Source: an uncultured Opitutaceae bacterium
GTDB lineage: Bacteria > Verrucomicrobiota > Verrucomicrobiae > Opitutales > Opitutaceae
Assembly (NCBI GenBank): GCA_946482625.1
Contig: CAMLSH010000118.1
Span: forward strand, 1 to 9,113
Direction of reading: 5' to 3'
Length of the DNA: 9,113 bases
Shown here: piece after piece, positions 1 through 7,324 of the stretch
How positions within the stretch are numbered: position 1 is the stretch's first letter
Layout: each line of letters starts with the position of its first letter
Translations under genes and position numbers: made by a program
Notes under the pieces: model-generated
Told to the model about the DNA's origin: nothing
What the model saw: the letters and a program-made list of their open reading frames with translations, nothing else
Databases searched by the model: none

Positions 1-581
1 TATCGGCCAGAATCAAGCCCGTCTCTCCAGAGGAATTTTCCGCCCGCGTCCAGCGCGACATCCTCGAGACGTTCGCCTACTTCGCAGATCATCTCACGTT
101 CAAGGACCGAGATATCCGGTCCTTGATATTGATCGGACATCTTTTAGTCGAAGAGCAACTGGTTGCGTATGTAAACGCGCACCTAGCTCGCCCAAAAAAA
201 CTGAACCGTTTTACTTTCGACCACTATCTCCAATGGCGGTGGCTCTGAACGAAATCGAGGCCGTCGATTGGGTCTTCACGGCGTGCGCCAAGCTGAACAA
301 AATTCGAAACGTCTCAAGCCACCAGCTTTCACCGGGCGACCTCAGCGCCCCCCCTCCATGAGTTCGTGGAGATGGTTAAAAAGGAGTACGCATTCACCAT
401 CGCCGATTTCATCACCTGTAATCACGCGGACTTCAGGGGCGCGCTTCTGTCAATTTATGCCGCCTTTCGCTCACTGAACCGCGACTATTACCCGCGCTCC
501 GAAGCCTCAACGCTTTTGAGTCTTTTATCCGGCGGGAACGCTCTGGGGAGCGCCACACTAGGAGGCTCTACGCTAGGCTAA
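1..581 (+). pseudogene. Broken HEPN-like protein gene, 5' end outside the window
   Basis: Not a single open frame. Three pieces read as one protein. Bases 3-248 give a helical segment including ILIGHLLVEEQLVAYVNAHL. Bases about 235-350, one frame back, give ALNEIEAVDWVFTACAKLNK followed by IRNVSSHQL. Bases about 350-581, back in the first frame, give LHEFVEMVKKEYAFTIADF. The order 'GHLLVEExL ... KLNKIRNxxxH' is that of HEPN-type helical proteins, and RNVSSH (305-322) fits their Rx4-6H motif, which in active members forms an RNase site. The second break lies on a run of seven C (348-354); removing one C restores the frame. The first break lies between about 228 and 245 and needs one added base. 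The last codons before the TAA look degenerate. HEPN proteins are commonly toxins or parts of defence and toxin-antitoxin loci; that role here is inferred. Sequencing error is an alternative, but a third break follows in the next gene. Confidence 0.5.
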
Positions 582-724
582 TGCTCCTCTACAAATACAG
601 GGGGCTCTCCTCGCTGGAGCACACGTTGGACATCCTAGTCCGAAACCAACTTTATTGCGCCGAATATGAAGAGCTGAACGATCCCCTCAAAGCCCCGCTT
701 ACCTCTGGGGCGGTTAGCCGATAA
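581..724 (+). pseudogene. DUF2971 N-terminal stub (47 codons)
   Basis: ATG at 581 opens a frame of 47 codons ending at TAA 722-724. It begins MLLYKYRGLSSLEHTLDILV and continues through RNQLYCAEYEELNDPLKAP. The opening 'LYKYR', the spacing to 'LxxxxLYCAxYEELNDP' and the NDP motif are the hallmark N-terminus of DUF2971 proteins, which usually run to 200-300 residues and have no settled function. Here the frame stops soon after NDP, and I find no continuation in the other frames up to 914, so the gene is truncated. Its ATG overlaps the preceding TAA (TAATG, 579-583), and AGGAGG lies at 560-565. This suggests that the HEPN-like gene and this one were translationally coupled. DUF2971 genes are often found among accessory and defence genes; a defence role here is inference only. 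Confidence 0.55.
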
Positions 725-914
725 CAATCCAGCAACACGTGCCGGAAAGCATGAGCACCATTCGATTAGAGTTAGGACCTGGCCGGCTACGGCAATCGCA
801 TCCTCAAATAAGCCCGCCGCACTCTCTCCGGTCGGACAAATTGTCCTCTGCTGGAATAAAATTAGAAATCCACGGACTTCCCCTCCGCCCACGCGTGCAG
901 CATACCCTTTAACC
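725..914. other. Non-coding stretch after the DUF2971 stub
   Basis: No convincing protein is read on either strand. A frame covers it on the minus strand (635-1048), but half of that frame is antisense to the gene at 915 and its Ser/Ala-rich translation resembles no family. The stretch holds a perfect 13-bp palindrome (834-846) and an AT-richer patch, TAAAAT (857-862), that could be a -10 element for the 915 gene. No well-placed -35 is seen. It is probably partly debris of the truncated DUF2971 gene and partly the leader of the next gene. Confidence 0.5.
834..846. promoter_or_regulatory. Perfect palindrome, possible operator
   Basis: GGACAA-A-TTGTCC is a 6+6 bp inverted repeat around one base. 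It sits 10 bases upstream of a possible -10 hexamer (TAAAAT, 857-862) and about 70 bases before the ATG at 915. Size and symmetry fit a dimeric repressor site, but there is only one copy and no regulator gene beside it. Confidence 0.25.
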
Positions 915-1160
915 ATGCCTTCCGAAAAAGAACTCGCTGCCGAGATGCTCGAATTTCTGAACAAGTTCGATCCGCTTGAAGACGACGCTCCCCTGACGCC
1001 TGCCGAGGCGGAATTTCTCAAGCAGACCAAGAGCGAAGCGGCCGCCAAGGATGCGCGCTATTTCCGGCACAAGGGGCGTCTGTGCATGCTCTGGCCGGTG
1101 GAAGACGGCAGCATCCAGATGAAATTCGCGGATGGGAATCCGCCTCCGAAGAATCTGTGA
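915..1160 (+). CDS. Small acidic protein of unknown function
   Basis: 81 residues, ATG start, TGA stop. I do not recognise the family. The N-terminal half is acidic and helical (EKELAAEMLEFLNKF, then DPLEDD), followed by a second helix starting with a capping TPAEAEF. The C-terminal part (about 48-75) has alternating aromatic and hydrophobic residues, RYFRHKGRLCMLWPVEDGS and IQMKFADG, which reads like a small β-hairpin or β-sheet. There is no signal peptide or membrane segment, and the single cysteine is not in a metal motif. Codon use and GC match the downstream backbone genes rather than the lower-GC stretch before it. No good Shine-Dalgarno precedes the ATG. The coherent amphipathic helix and folded-looking C-terminus argue that this is a real gene, probably a lineage-restricted conserved hypothetical. 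Confidence is for coding, not for function. Confidence 0.7.
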   Translation: MPSEKELAAEMLEFLNKFDPLEDDAPLTPAEAEFLKQTKSEAAAKDARYFRHKGRLCMLWPVEDGSIQMKFADGNPPPKNL

Positions 1161-1184
1161 GCGGGGTGGGGGCGCTTTCTGGAG

Positions 1185-1291
1185 AGCGCGGTTCGTGTAG
1201 CCGCGCTTGAGCTGGAAGCGAAAGCGTGGCCGGGAGGCGTCGCCGACATGAGGCGAACCGCCACGTTGTCGCTGCGCTCCAACGCGGCTAC
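1185..1291. repeat. Palindromic intergenic repeat with inverted ends
   Basis: GTAGCCGCGCTTGAGC (1197-1212) and GCTCCAACGCGGCTAC (1276-1291) are inverted copies matching at 14 of 16 positions, about 95 bp apart outside to outside. Inside them, CGTGGC (1225-1230) pairs with GCCACG (1260-1265). At the left edge, AGCGCGG (1185-1191) pairs with CCGCGCT (1201-1207). The nested symmetry is that of a REP/BIME- or MITE-like element able to fold into a long hairpin. It carries no transposase. It also keeps the VanZ frame open upstream of its likely start. Whether it recurs in the genome cannot be seen from one copy. Confidence 0.55.
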
Positions 1292-1357
1292 GACGGAGCG
1301 TTTATTCGAAGCGCGAAGCGGCTTGCGGCCTGTTTCGGCGGCTCCACTTTTGCGCGC

Positions 1358-1780
1358 GTGACTCAACCTTCCTTCACGACTCCTGACCAAACGGGCGCGG
1401 CTTCGTATCGCGCGATGATCTGGCCGGTGCTGCTGATGGCGTCGGTGTTTTTCGCGTCGTCGCAGAGCAAAGTCGCCGGGCCCGATGTGGGTGGCATCGA
1501 CAAGGTCGCCCATTTCGTCGTGTACGGCTGGCTGGGCGTGTTGCTGGTCCGGGTGCCGGCGTTGGCGCGGTTGAAGCCGTTGGGCGTGTGGTCCGCGGTC
1601 GCGATCGCGTCGATCTACGGGCTTACAGACGAGTTTCATCAGAGCTTCACTCCGGGGCGCGGCGTGGAGGTGGGCGATTGGTTGGCGGATACGCTGGGCG
1701 CGCTGGCGGCGGTGACGATCTACACCCGCTGGCACGGCCTGCGACGCTGGTTGGAAAGCGGGTTGTTCACGCGCGCCTGA
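1358..1780 (+). CDS. VanZ-like small membrane protein
   Basis: Named after the teicoplanin-resistance protein VanZ; most members are short bacterial membrane proteins of unknown chromosomal role, so resistance should not be assumed. With the GTG at 1358 the protein has 140 residues and about four membrane helices (roughly 20-34, 49-65, 74-89, 106-122). Family motifs are present in order: SSQS after helix 1 (34-37), DKVAHF at 48-53, YGLTDEFHQSFTPGR at 87-101, and VGDWLADTLG at 105-114. The conserved acidic and His residues of DEFHQ and DxxAD are intact. The frame stays open back to 1226, but that part lies in a palindromic repeat and reads as Arg-rich nonsense. ATG at 1415, directly before helix 1, is the other plausible start (121 residues). 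No start has a clear ribosome site. ligA follows after 42 bases and may be co-transcribed. Confidence 0.85.
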   Translation: MTQPSFTTPDQTGAASYRAMIWPVLLMASVFFASSQSKVAGPDVGGIDKVAHFVVYGWLGVLLVRVPALARLKPLGVWSAVAIASIYGLTDEFHQSFTPGRGVEVGDWLADTLGALAAVTIYTRWHGLRRWLESGLFTRA

Positions 1781-1783
1781 TAG

Positions 1784-3913
<2,130 letters not shown>

Positions 3914-4036
3914 GGATAAAGCGCGTGTAGGCGACGCGCGGCGAAATCCAGCACGTCCCGCATCCGTCCCCGCTTCCCGGTTACGGCAGAAAACAGGCTT
4001 CCCATGCACTCATCGAATCCTATGGTCTGCGGGTTT

Positions 4037-4453
4037 ATGCAGAAAACCCTCATCATCTTTAAGCCCGATTGCGTGCAGAAGAAACACGTCGGAGCGGTCA
4101 TGGATCGCTTCGAAAAAGCCGGCTTCTCCGTCATCGGATGCAAAATGATCCGCCTCACGCCCGCGCTTCTCCGCGATCACTATTCGCACGTCGCCGACAA
4201 GCCGTTCTATCCCGACATCGAGAAGTTCATGGCTTCTCATCCGGTGATTGTCGCCGCTCTCCAAGGTGACAACATCGTCGCCAAGGTCCGCGACCTTCTC
4301 GGGCCGACCGATTCCCGCAAGGCCGCCAAGGGCACGATCCGCGGCGATTTCGGCACGGACATGATGGTCAACATCGCACACGCCTCCGACAGCGAGGAAA
4401 ACGGCAAGATCGAGATCGCGCGCTTCTTCAAAGCCGACGAGCTCTTCGCCTGA
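4037..4453 (+). CDS. ndk: Nucleoside diphosphate kinase
   Basis: Transfers the γ-phosphate from NTPs (mainly ATP) to NDPs and dNDPs through a phosphohistidine, balancing nucleotide pools in the cytoplasm. From ATG 4037 the protein is 138 residues, the normal size, and begins MQKTLIIFKPD as family members do, with K9 of the conserved KPD. Active-site residues are in place: R85 in VAKVRDLLG, T91, R102 in GTIRGDFG, N112, and the catalytic H115 in NIAHASDSEE. The signature loop is N-I-x-H-x-S-D-S. The frame is open upstream to ATG 4004 and ATG 4022, but those add up to 11 residues with no family resemblance. It follows ligA by 123 bases without an obvious terminator between them, and is closed by a strong intrinsic terminator. 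Confidence 0.96.
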   Translation: MQKTLIIFKPDCVQKKHVGAVMDRFEKAGFSVIGCKMIRLTPALLRDHYSHVADKPFYPDIEKFMASHPVIVAALQGDNIVAKVRDLLGPTDSRKAAKGTIRGDFGTDMMVNIAHASDSEENGKIEIARFFKADELFA

Positions 4454-4495
4454 GTGTGATCCCGCCTGCGCCTCCGAGCGCGGCGTTTGTATTTG

Positions 4496-4529
4496 AAATC
4501 CGCATCCAGCGATGGGTGCGGATTTTTTT
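4496..4529 (+). terminator. Rho-independent terminator after ndk
   Basis: A 13-bp stem (4496-4508 with 4513-4525, one T-G wobble) closes on a GCGA tetraloop, followed by a T run to 4529. It lies 42 bases past the ndk stop. The run of T favours plus-strand termination; on the minus strand only a short T stretch follows the stem, so it is a weaker stop for the converging ThuA transcript. Confidence 0.9.
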
Positions 4530-4669
4530 GTGCATGCGACCGACGTTGTCCCTCCCTGTCGGAGCCGCAGACGAGGGAATGGCTGGTTGTTTTCCGCGAC
4601 GTCCGGCAACGACAGCGACTCGGTGCAATAGATCGCTGCGAAAAGGGGGGGGAGGAAAGGGAGCGGGAA

Positions 4670-5314
4670 TCAGCCGTTTTTCCCGGCGGCCCAACGCAGG
4701 CCGTTATCGAGCAGTTTTTGGAACTGCGGATCTTCCCACGCCGCTTGCGTGTGTCCGGGGGTGAGCACGCAGACACGGCCGTTTTCCTGGCGTGTCCAGC
4801 CGGCGGGTTGCACGCCGTGTTGCGAACGGGTGCGCAGAAACACGGCGGCCTGCGGATCGTCGAGGACCATCTCGTAGTGTTCGTCGTGAACTGTGGTCGC
4901 ATGCACGCCCGCGGTCACGGGGTGTCCGGTTTGCGGCTCGAGCGTGACGGGGCAGGGCGGAGGGTGTTGGAGAAAGGCCCCGCCGGTGAGCGCGCGGAGC
5001 CGCGCGTTGTTTCGATAGCAAGTGCCCGCGTGGACGATGAGTATCCCTTTGCCGGCACGGACGTGCTCCAGAAGGGCGTCTTCGATTTCGGGCGTGAGCC
5101 ACGGACTCTGGTCGTTCGCCGCCGTCGTGTTGCCTTTGGCGAGCACAATGAAATCCCAGTCTGTCAGGCGCGCGCTGGTCCACGCCGTCGGCGTGTCGAG
5201 CCACTCGAAGCGAAAGTCGTCGCGCGCCAGCGGAGTGAGTCCTTGCCGGATCAGCCCGGCGGGGTGCCAGGTGTCGTGACAAAAAACGGCGGTGCGAAGC
5301 GGCGGGGAGCTCAT
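4670..5314 (-). CDS. ThuA-like domain protein
   Basis: 214 residues, ATG at 5314 on the minus strand. It belongs to the ThuA fold (trehalose-utilisation protein), a flavodoxin/class I glutamine-amidotransferase-like α/β fold; its biochemical activity is poorly defined and it often sits with sugar-catabolism genes. Visible features: an N-terminal β-strand and His-containing loop (RTAVFCHDTWHP, 7-18), DFIVLAKGN (54-62), the strand-turn GKGILIVHAG (88-97), DEHYEM (144-149), and the C-terminal motif VCVLTPGHTQAAW (181-193), followed by the closing helix LLDNGLRWAAG. PGHT and the terminal helix are characteristic. There is no amidotransferase Cys-His-Glu triad and no signal peptide, so it is probably cytoplasmic. 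It is transcribed away from the GH43-GH36 operon across a shared intergenic region, which hints at a linked role in sugar handling. It converges on ndk. Confidence 0.88.
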   Translation of the reverse strand: MSSPPLRTAVFCHDTWHPAGLIRQGLTPLARDDFRFEWLDTPTAWTSARLTDWDFIVLAKGNTTAANDQSPWLTPEIEDALLEHVRAGKGILIVHAGTCYRNNARLRALTGGAFLQHPPPCPVTLEPQTGHPVTAGVHATTVHDEHYEMVLDDPQAAVFLRTRSQHGVQPAGWTRQENGRVCVLTPGHTQAAWEDPQFQKLLDNGLRWAAGKNG

Positions 5315-5398
5315 GCGGAGATCAAAGTGTTTTCGTGCGGGTGGACGACGGTGGAAACGAGACGGCGGGCGTTTTTCTCCGCGCGTCGTTCTGCGATT

Positions 5399-5557
5399 GG
5401 CGATGCGATAGGTGTGGGACCGTAACTCGTCGATCGCAGGACCGCAGGGAGCAAAGGCGCGGAGCGCCGCTCGGCAAATCTCCCGGGCGTTTCACTGTAA
5501 ACGTGACGCGGCCTCGCGTGGGCGTCTCGCGGTCCTGTGAATGGCGATGTGATCGCC
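5399..5557. repeat. Cluster of inverted and direct repeats
   Basis: TCGCAGGACCGC (5434-5445) and GCGGTCCTGTGA (5529-5540) are inverted copies matching at 11 of 12 positions. GGCGATGCGAT (5399-5409) recurs as GGCGATGTGAT (5543-5553). Two hairpins are embedded: GGCGC-GGA-GCGCC (5456-5468) and GGCGAT-GTG-ATCGCC (5543-5557). The arrangement suggests a dispersed intergenic repeat rather than a single operator. No transposase or target duplication is evident. Confidence 0.4.
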
Positions 5558-5579
5558 CAAGTTTCCAGAGTAAGCATCT

Positions 5580-5620
5580 GCGGAGTGTTATCCGCCGGGT
5601 CGACGGTTAGCTTTGGCGGA
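5580..5620. promoter_or_regulatory. Three-armed inverted repeat before the GH43 gene
   Basis: TCCGCC (5591-5596) can pair with GCGGA upstream (5580-5584, 6-base loop, 5 bp) or with GGCGGA downstream (5615-5620, 18-base loop, 6 bp), but not with both. In RNA these would be mutually exclusive hairpins; in DNA they could be overlapping repressor sites. No T run follows, so it is not a plain terminator. Position, about 110-150 bases before the GH43 start, fits a regulatory role, but nothing confirms it. Confidence 0.25.
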
Positions 5621-5666
5621 CTCTCGTGTTAGTCTCCTCATCCCCTTTTCACTCTCGACCGCACCC

Positions 5667-5735
5667 ATGACCCCGAATGATGCCCGTCTGCCCGCGTCAT
5701 CGTGTATTCGCACCGGAAATTTTCCCCACTCATGA
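5667..5735 (+). CDS. Possible 22-residue leader peptide coupled to the GH43 gene
   Basis: ATG 5667 opens a 22-codon frame, MTPNDARLPASSCIRTGNFP then HS, whose TGA (5733-5735) overlaps the GH43 ATG (5732-5734) as ATGA. The next junction, GH43 to GH36, uses the same ATGA overlap. Such an arrangement would let ribosomes ending the leader re-initiate on the GH43 start, which has no Shine-Dalgarno of its own. The peptide has no run of a single amino acid that would point to classic attenuation. No ribosome site precedes its ATG. It is short enough to arise by chance, so the call is tentative. Confidence 0.3.
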   Translation: MTPNDARLPASSCIRTGNFPHS

Positions 5736-7324
5736 GCACGACCTTTCGTAATCCCATCCTGCCTGGATTTCACCCCGACCCGTCCATCTGCCGCGTTGGC
5801 GATGACTACTATCTCGCGACGAGCACGTTCGAGTGGTTTCCCGGCGTGGCGCTGCATCACTCGCGCGATCTGGTGAACTGGCGGCAGATCGGGCACGCGC
5901 TCACGCGGCGTTCTCAACTCGATCTGCGGGGCGTCGCGGATTCGGCGGGCTTGTGGGCGCCCTCGTTGAGTTATGCGGATGGGAAATTCTGGCTCGTGGT
6001 GGCGCTGCTGAAAACGGTGGGCATGGGCCGGCCGTTCAAAGACGCGCATGTGTTGCTGCTGACGGCGCCGGCGATCGACGGGCCTTGGTCGGAGCCGGTG
6101 CACGTGAACTCGATCGGGTTCGATCCGTCGCTGTTTCACGACGAGGACGGCCGTAAGTGGATTTTGAATATGCAGTGGGATTTCCGGAAAGGACGGCACC
6201 GTTTCGCCGGGATCGTGGTGCAGGAGTACGACCCGGTCGGGCAGCGGCTGATAGGCGAGGCGAAGCCGATCCTTCAGAAGCCCGTGCTCACGGAGGGGCC
6301 GAATCTCTACAAGCGCGACAGCTGGTATTATCTGATGCTCGCGGAGGGCGGCACGGGTTGGAATCACGGCATCTCGATGGCGCGGGCCCGGAAGATCGAA
6401 GGACCTTACGAACTCGATCCGCAGGCATCGGTGGTGACGACGCGCGACGATCTCAGCTGGCCGCTTCAGAAAGCGGGGCACGGTGAAGTCGTGCAGACGC
6501 CGGCGGGCGAGTGGTGGCTGGTGCATCTGGCGTCGCGTCCCCTCGCGCCGGAAAGACGCTGCATGCTCGGGCGGGAAACGTGTTTGCAACGCGTGGTCTG
6601 GAGCGAAGACGGTTGGCTGCGGCTCGCGCACGGCTCGACGAAACCGCTGGTCGAACCACCGTTGCCCGCGGGATTGAGCGCTCATCCCTGGCCCGAGCCA
6701 GCGAGGCGTGAAGAGTTCGATGTACCGGTGCTCGGCGCGAACTGGCAGACCTTGCGCGTGCCGGGAGACGAGTCGTGGCTCTCGTTGAAAGAGCGTCCGG
6801 GCTGGCTGCGACTGCGTGGGCGGGAATCGCTGCACTCTCTTTTCGAGCAGAGTTTCGTCGCGAAGCGGCTGCAGTCGTTTCGCGCGCATGCGGAGACGCG
6901 GTTGGAGTTTGCGCCGACACGCTTTACCCAGATGGCGGGCTTGATGTGCTGGTATGATACGCGCACGCATTTTTATCTGCGGGTGACGCACAACGAGGTG
7001 CGTGGAAAAGTGCTCGGCATCGTACTCACCGACGATAGCCACTACGACGAACTCGCGGAGAGCGAAATCTCGGTCGCGGACTGGCCGCAGATCTTTCTGC
7101 GCGCGGATATCGATCATGCGACGTTGCAGTTCTCCGCGTCGCGCGACGGGCATGTGTGGCAGCCGGTCGGCCCGAAGCTGGATTCCAGCAAGCTTTCGGA
7201 TGACTACGGCCAATACCTGCATTTCACCGGACCGCTGATCGGCCTCGCGGCGCACGATATCAATGCGACCCGGGCCGTGGCGGACTTCGACTATTTCGAG
7301 CTGAACCAGACCCCGACGACATGA
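5732..7324 (+). CDS. GH43 β-xylosidase / α-L-arabinofuranosidase
   Basis: Inverting glycoside hydrolase, 530 residues from ATG 5732 (a GTG at 5702 would add ten unrelated residues). The five-bladed β-propeller occupies about 5-315 and starts NPILPGFHPDPSICRVGDDY, the classic GH43 opening. The catalytic trio is intact: general base D16 in HPDPS, the pKa-tuning D131 in GFDPSLFHDEDG, and general acid E188 in LTEGPNLY. The spacing is nearly that of Geobacillus XynB3 (15/128/187), pointing to the subfamily 11/12 type β-xylosidases. The C-terminal β-sandwich (about 327-523) ends GLAAHDINATRAVADFDYFE, as in those enzymes, and contributes a loop to the active site. No signal peptide is present, so it probably acts in the cytoplasm on xylo- or arabinoxylo-oligosaccharides. 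It overlaps the GH36 gene by ATGA. β-Xylosidase is the better guess; arabinofuranosidase or dual activity cannot be excluded. Confidence 0.93.
   Translation: MSTTFRNPILPGFHPDPSICRVGDDYYLATSTFEWFPGVALHHSRDLVNWRQIGHALTRRSQLDLRGVADSAGLWAPSLSYADGKFWLVVALLKTVGMGRPFKDAHVLLLTAPAIDGPWSEPVHVNSIGFDPSLFHDEDGRKWILNMQWDFRKGRHRFAGIVVQEYDPVGQRLIGEAKPILQKPVLTEGPNLYKRDSWYYLMLAEGGTGWNHGISMARARKIEGPYELDPQASVVTTRDDLSWPLQKAGHGEVVQTPAGEWWLVHLASRPLAPERRCMLGRETCLQRVVWSEDGWLRLAHGSTKPLVEPPLPAGLSAHPWPEPARREEFDVPVLGANWQTLRVPGDESWLSLKERPGWLRLRGRESLHSLFEQSFVAKRLQSFRAHAETRLEFAPTRFTQMAGLMCWYDTRTHFYLRVTHNEVRGKVLGIVLTDDSHYDELAESEISVADWPQIFLRADIDHATLQFSASRDGHVWQPVGPKLDSSKLSDDYGQYLHFTGPLIGLAAHDINATRAVADFDYFELNQTPTT

Larger units (their letters stand above)
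5315..5666. other. Divergent intergenic region between the ThuA-like gene and the GH operon
   Basis: About 350 bases without a supported gene. A minus-strand frame (5311-5577) is open, but its translation is low-complexity and lies in repeat-like sequence. The region holds several inverted and direct repeats (5399-5557), a LacI-like half site TGTAAACG (5496-5503) flanked by TCAC/GTGA arms (5492-5506), and a three-armed inverted repeat (5580-5620). Promoters for both directions must lie here, but no convincing -35/-10 pair is visible. Confidence 0.5.

Noticed and set aside
691..713. GCCCC...GGGGC hairpin as a terminator
   Set aside because: Only a 5-bp stem with a 10-base loop and no T run; it lies inside the DUF2971 stub.
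718..777. Possible integron attC-like site (TAACAA ... GTTAGG)
   Set aside because: The outer core motifs are not complementary (CGATAAC against GTTAGGA does not fit RYYYAAC/GTTRRRY), and no paired inner arms are found.
635..1048. 137-codon minus-strand frame
   Set aside because: Ser/Ala-rich translation, half antisense to the small protein at 915 and half across decayed sequence; no family features.
1226..1357. N-terminal extension of the VanZ protein from GTG 1226
   Set aside because: The segment lies in a palindromic repeat, is Arg-rich and lacks hydrophobic or family features; the VanZ fold begins near 1415.
4487..5425. 312-codon plus-strand frame over the ThuA-like gene
   Set aside because: It runs through the ndk terminator and opposite the ThuA-like gene, whose minus-strand translation shows the family motifs; the plus translation resembles nothing.
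5311..5577. 88-codon minus-strand frame upstream of the ThuA-like gene
   Set aside because: It lies in repeat-rich intergenic DNA, and its translation (ERRSAPLLPAVLRSTSYG and similar) looks like translated repeat sequence rather than a folded protein.
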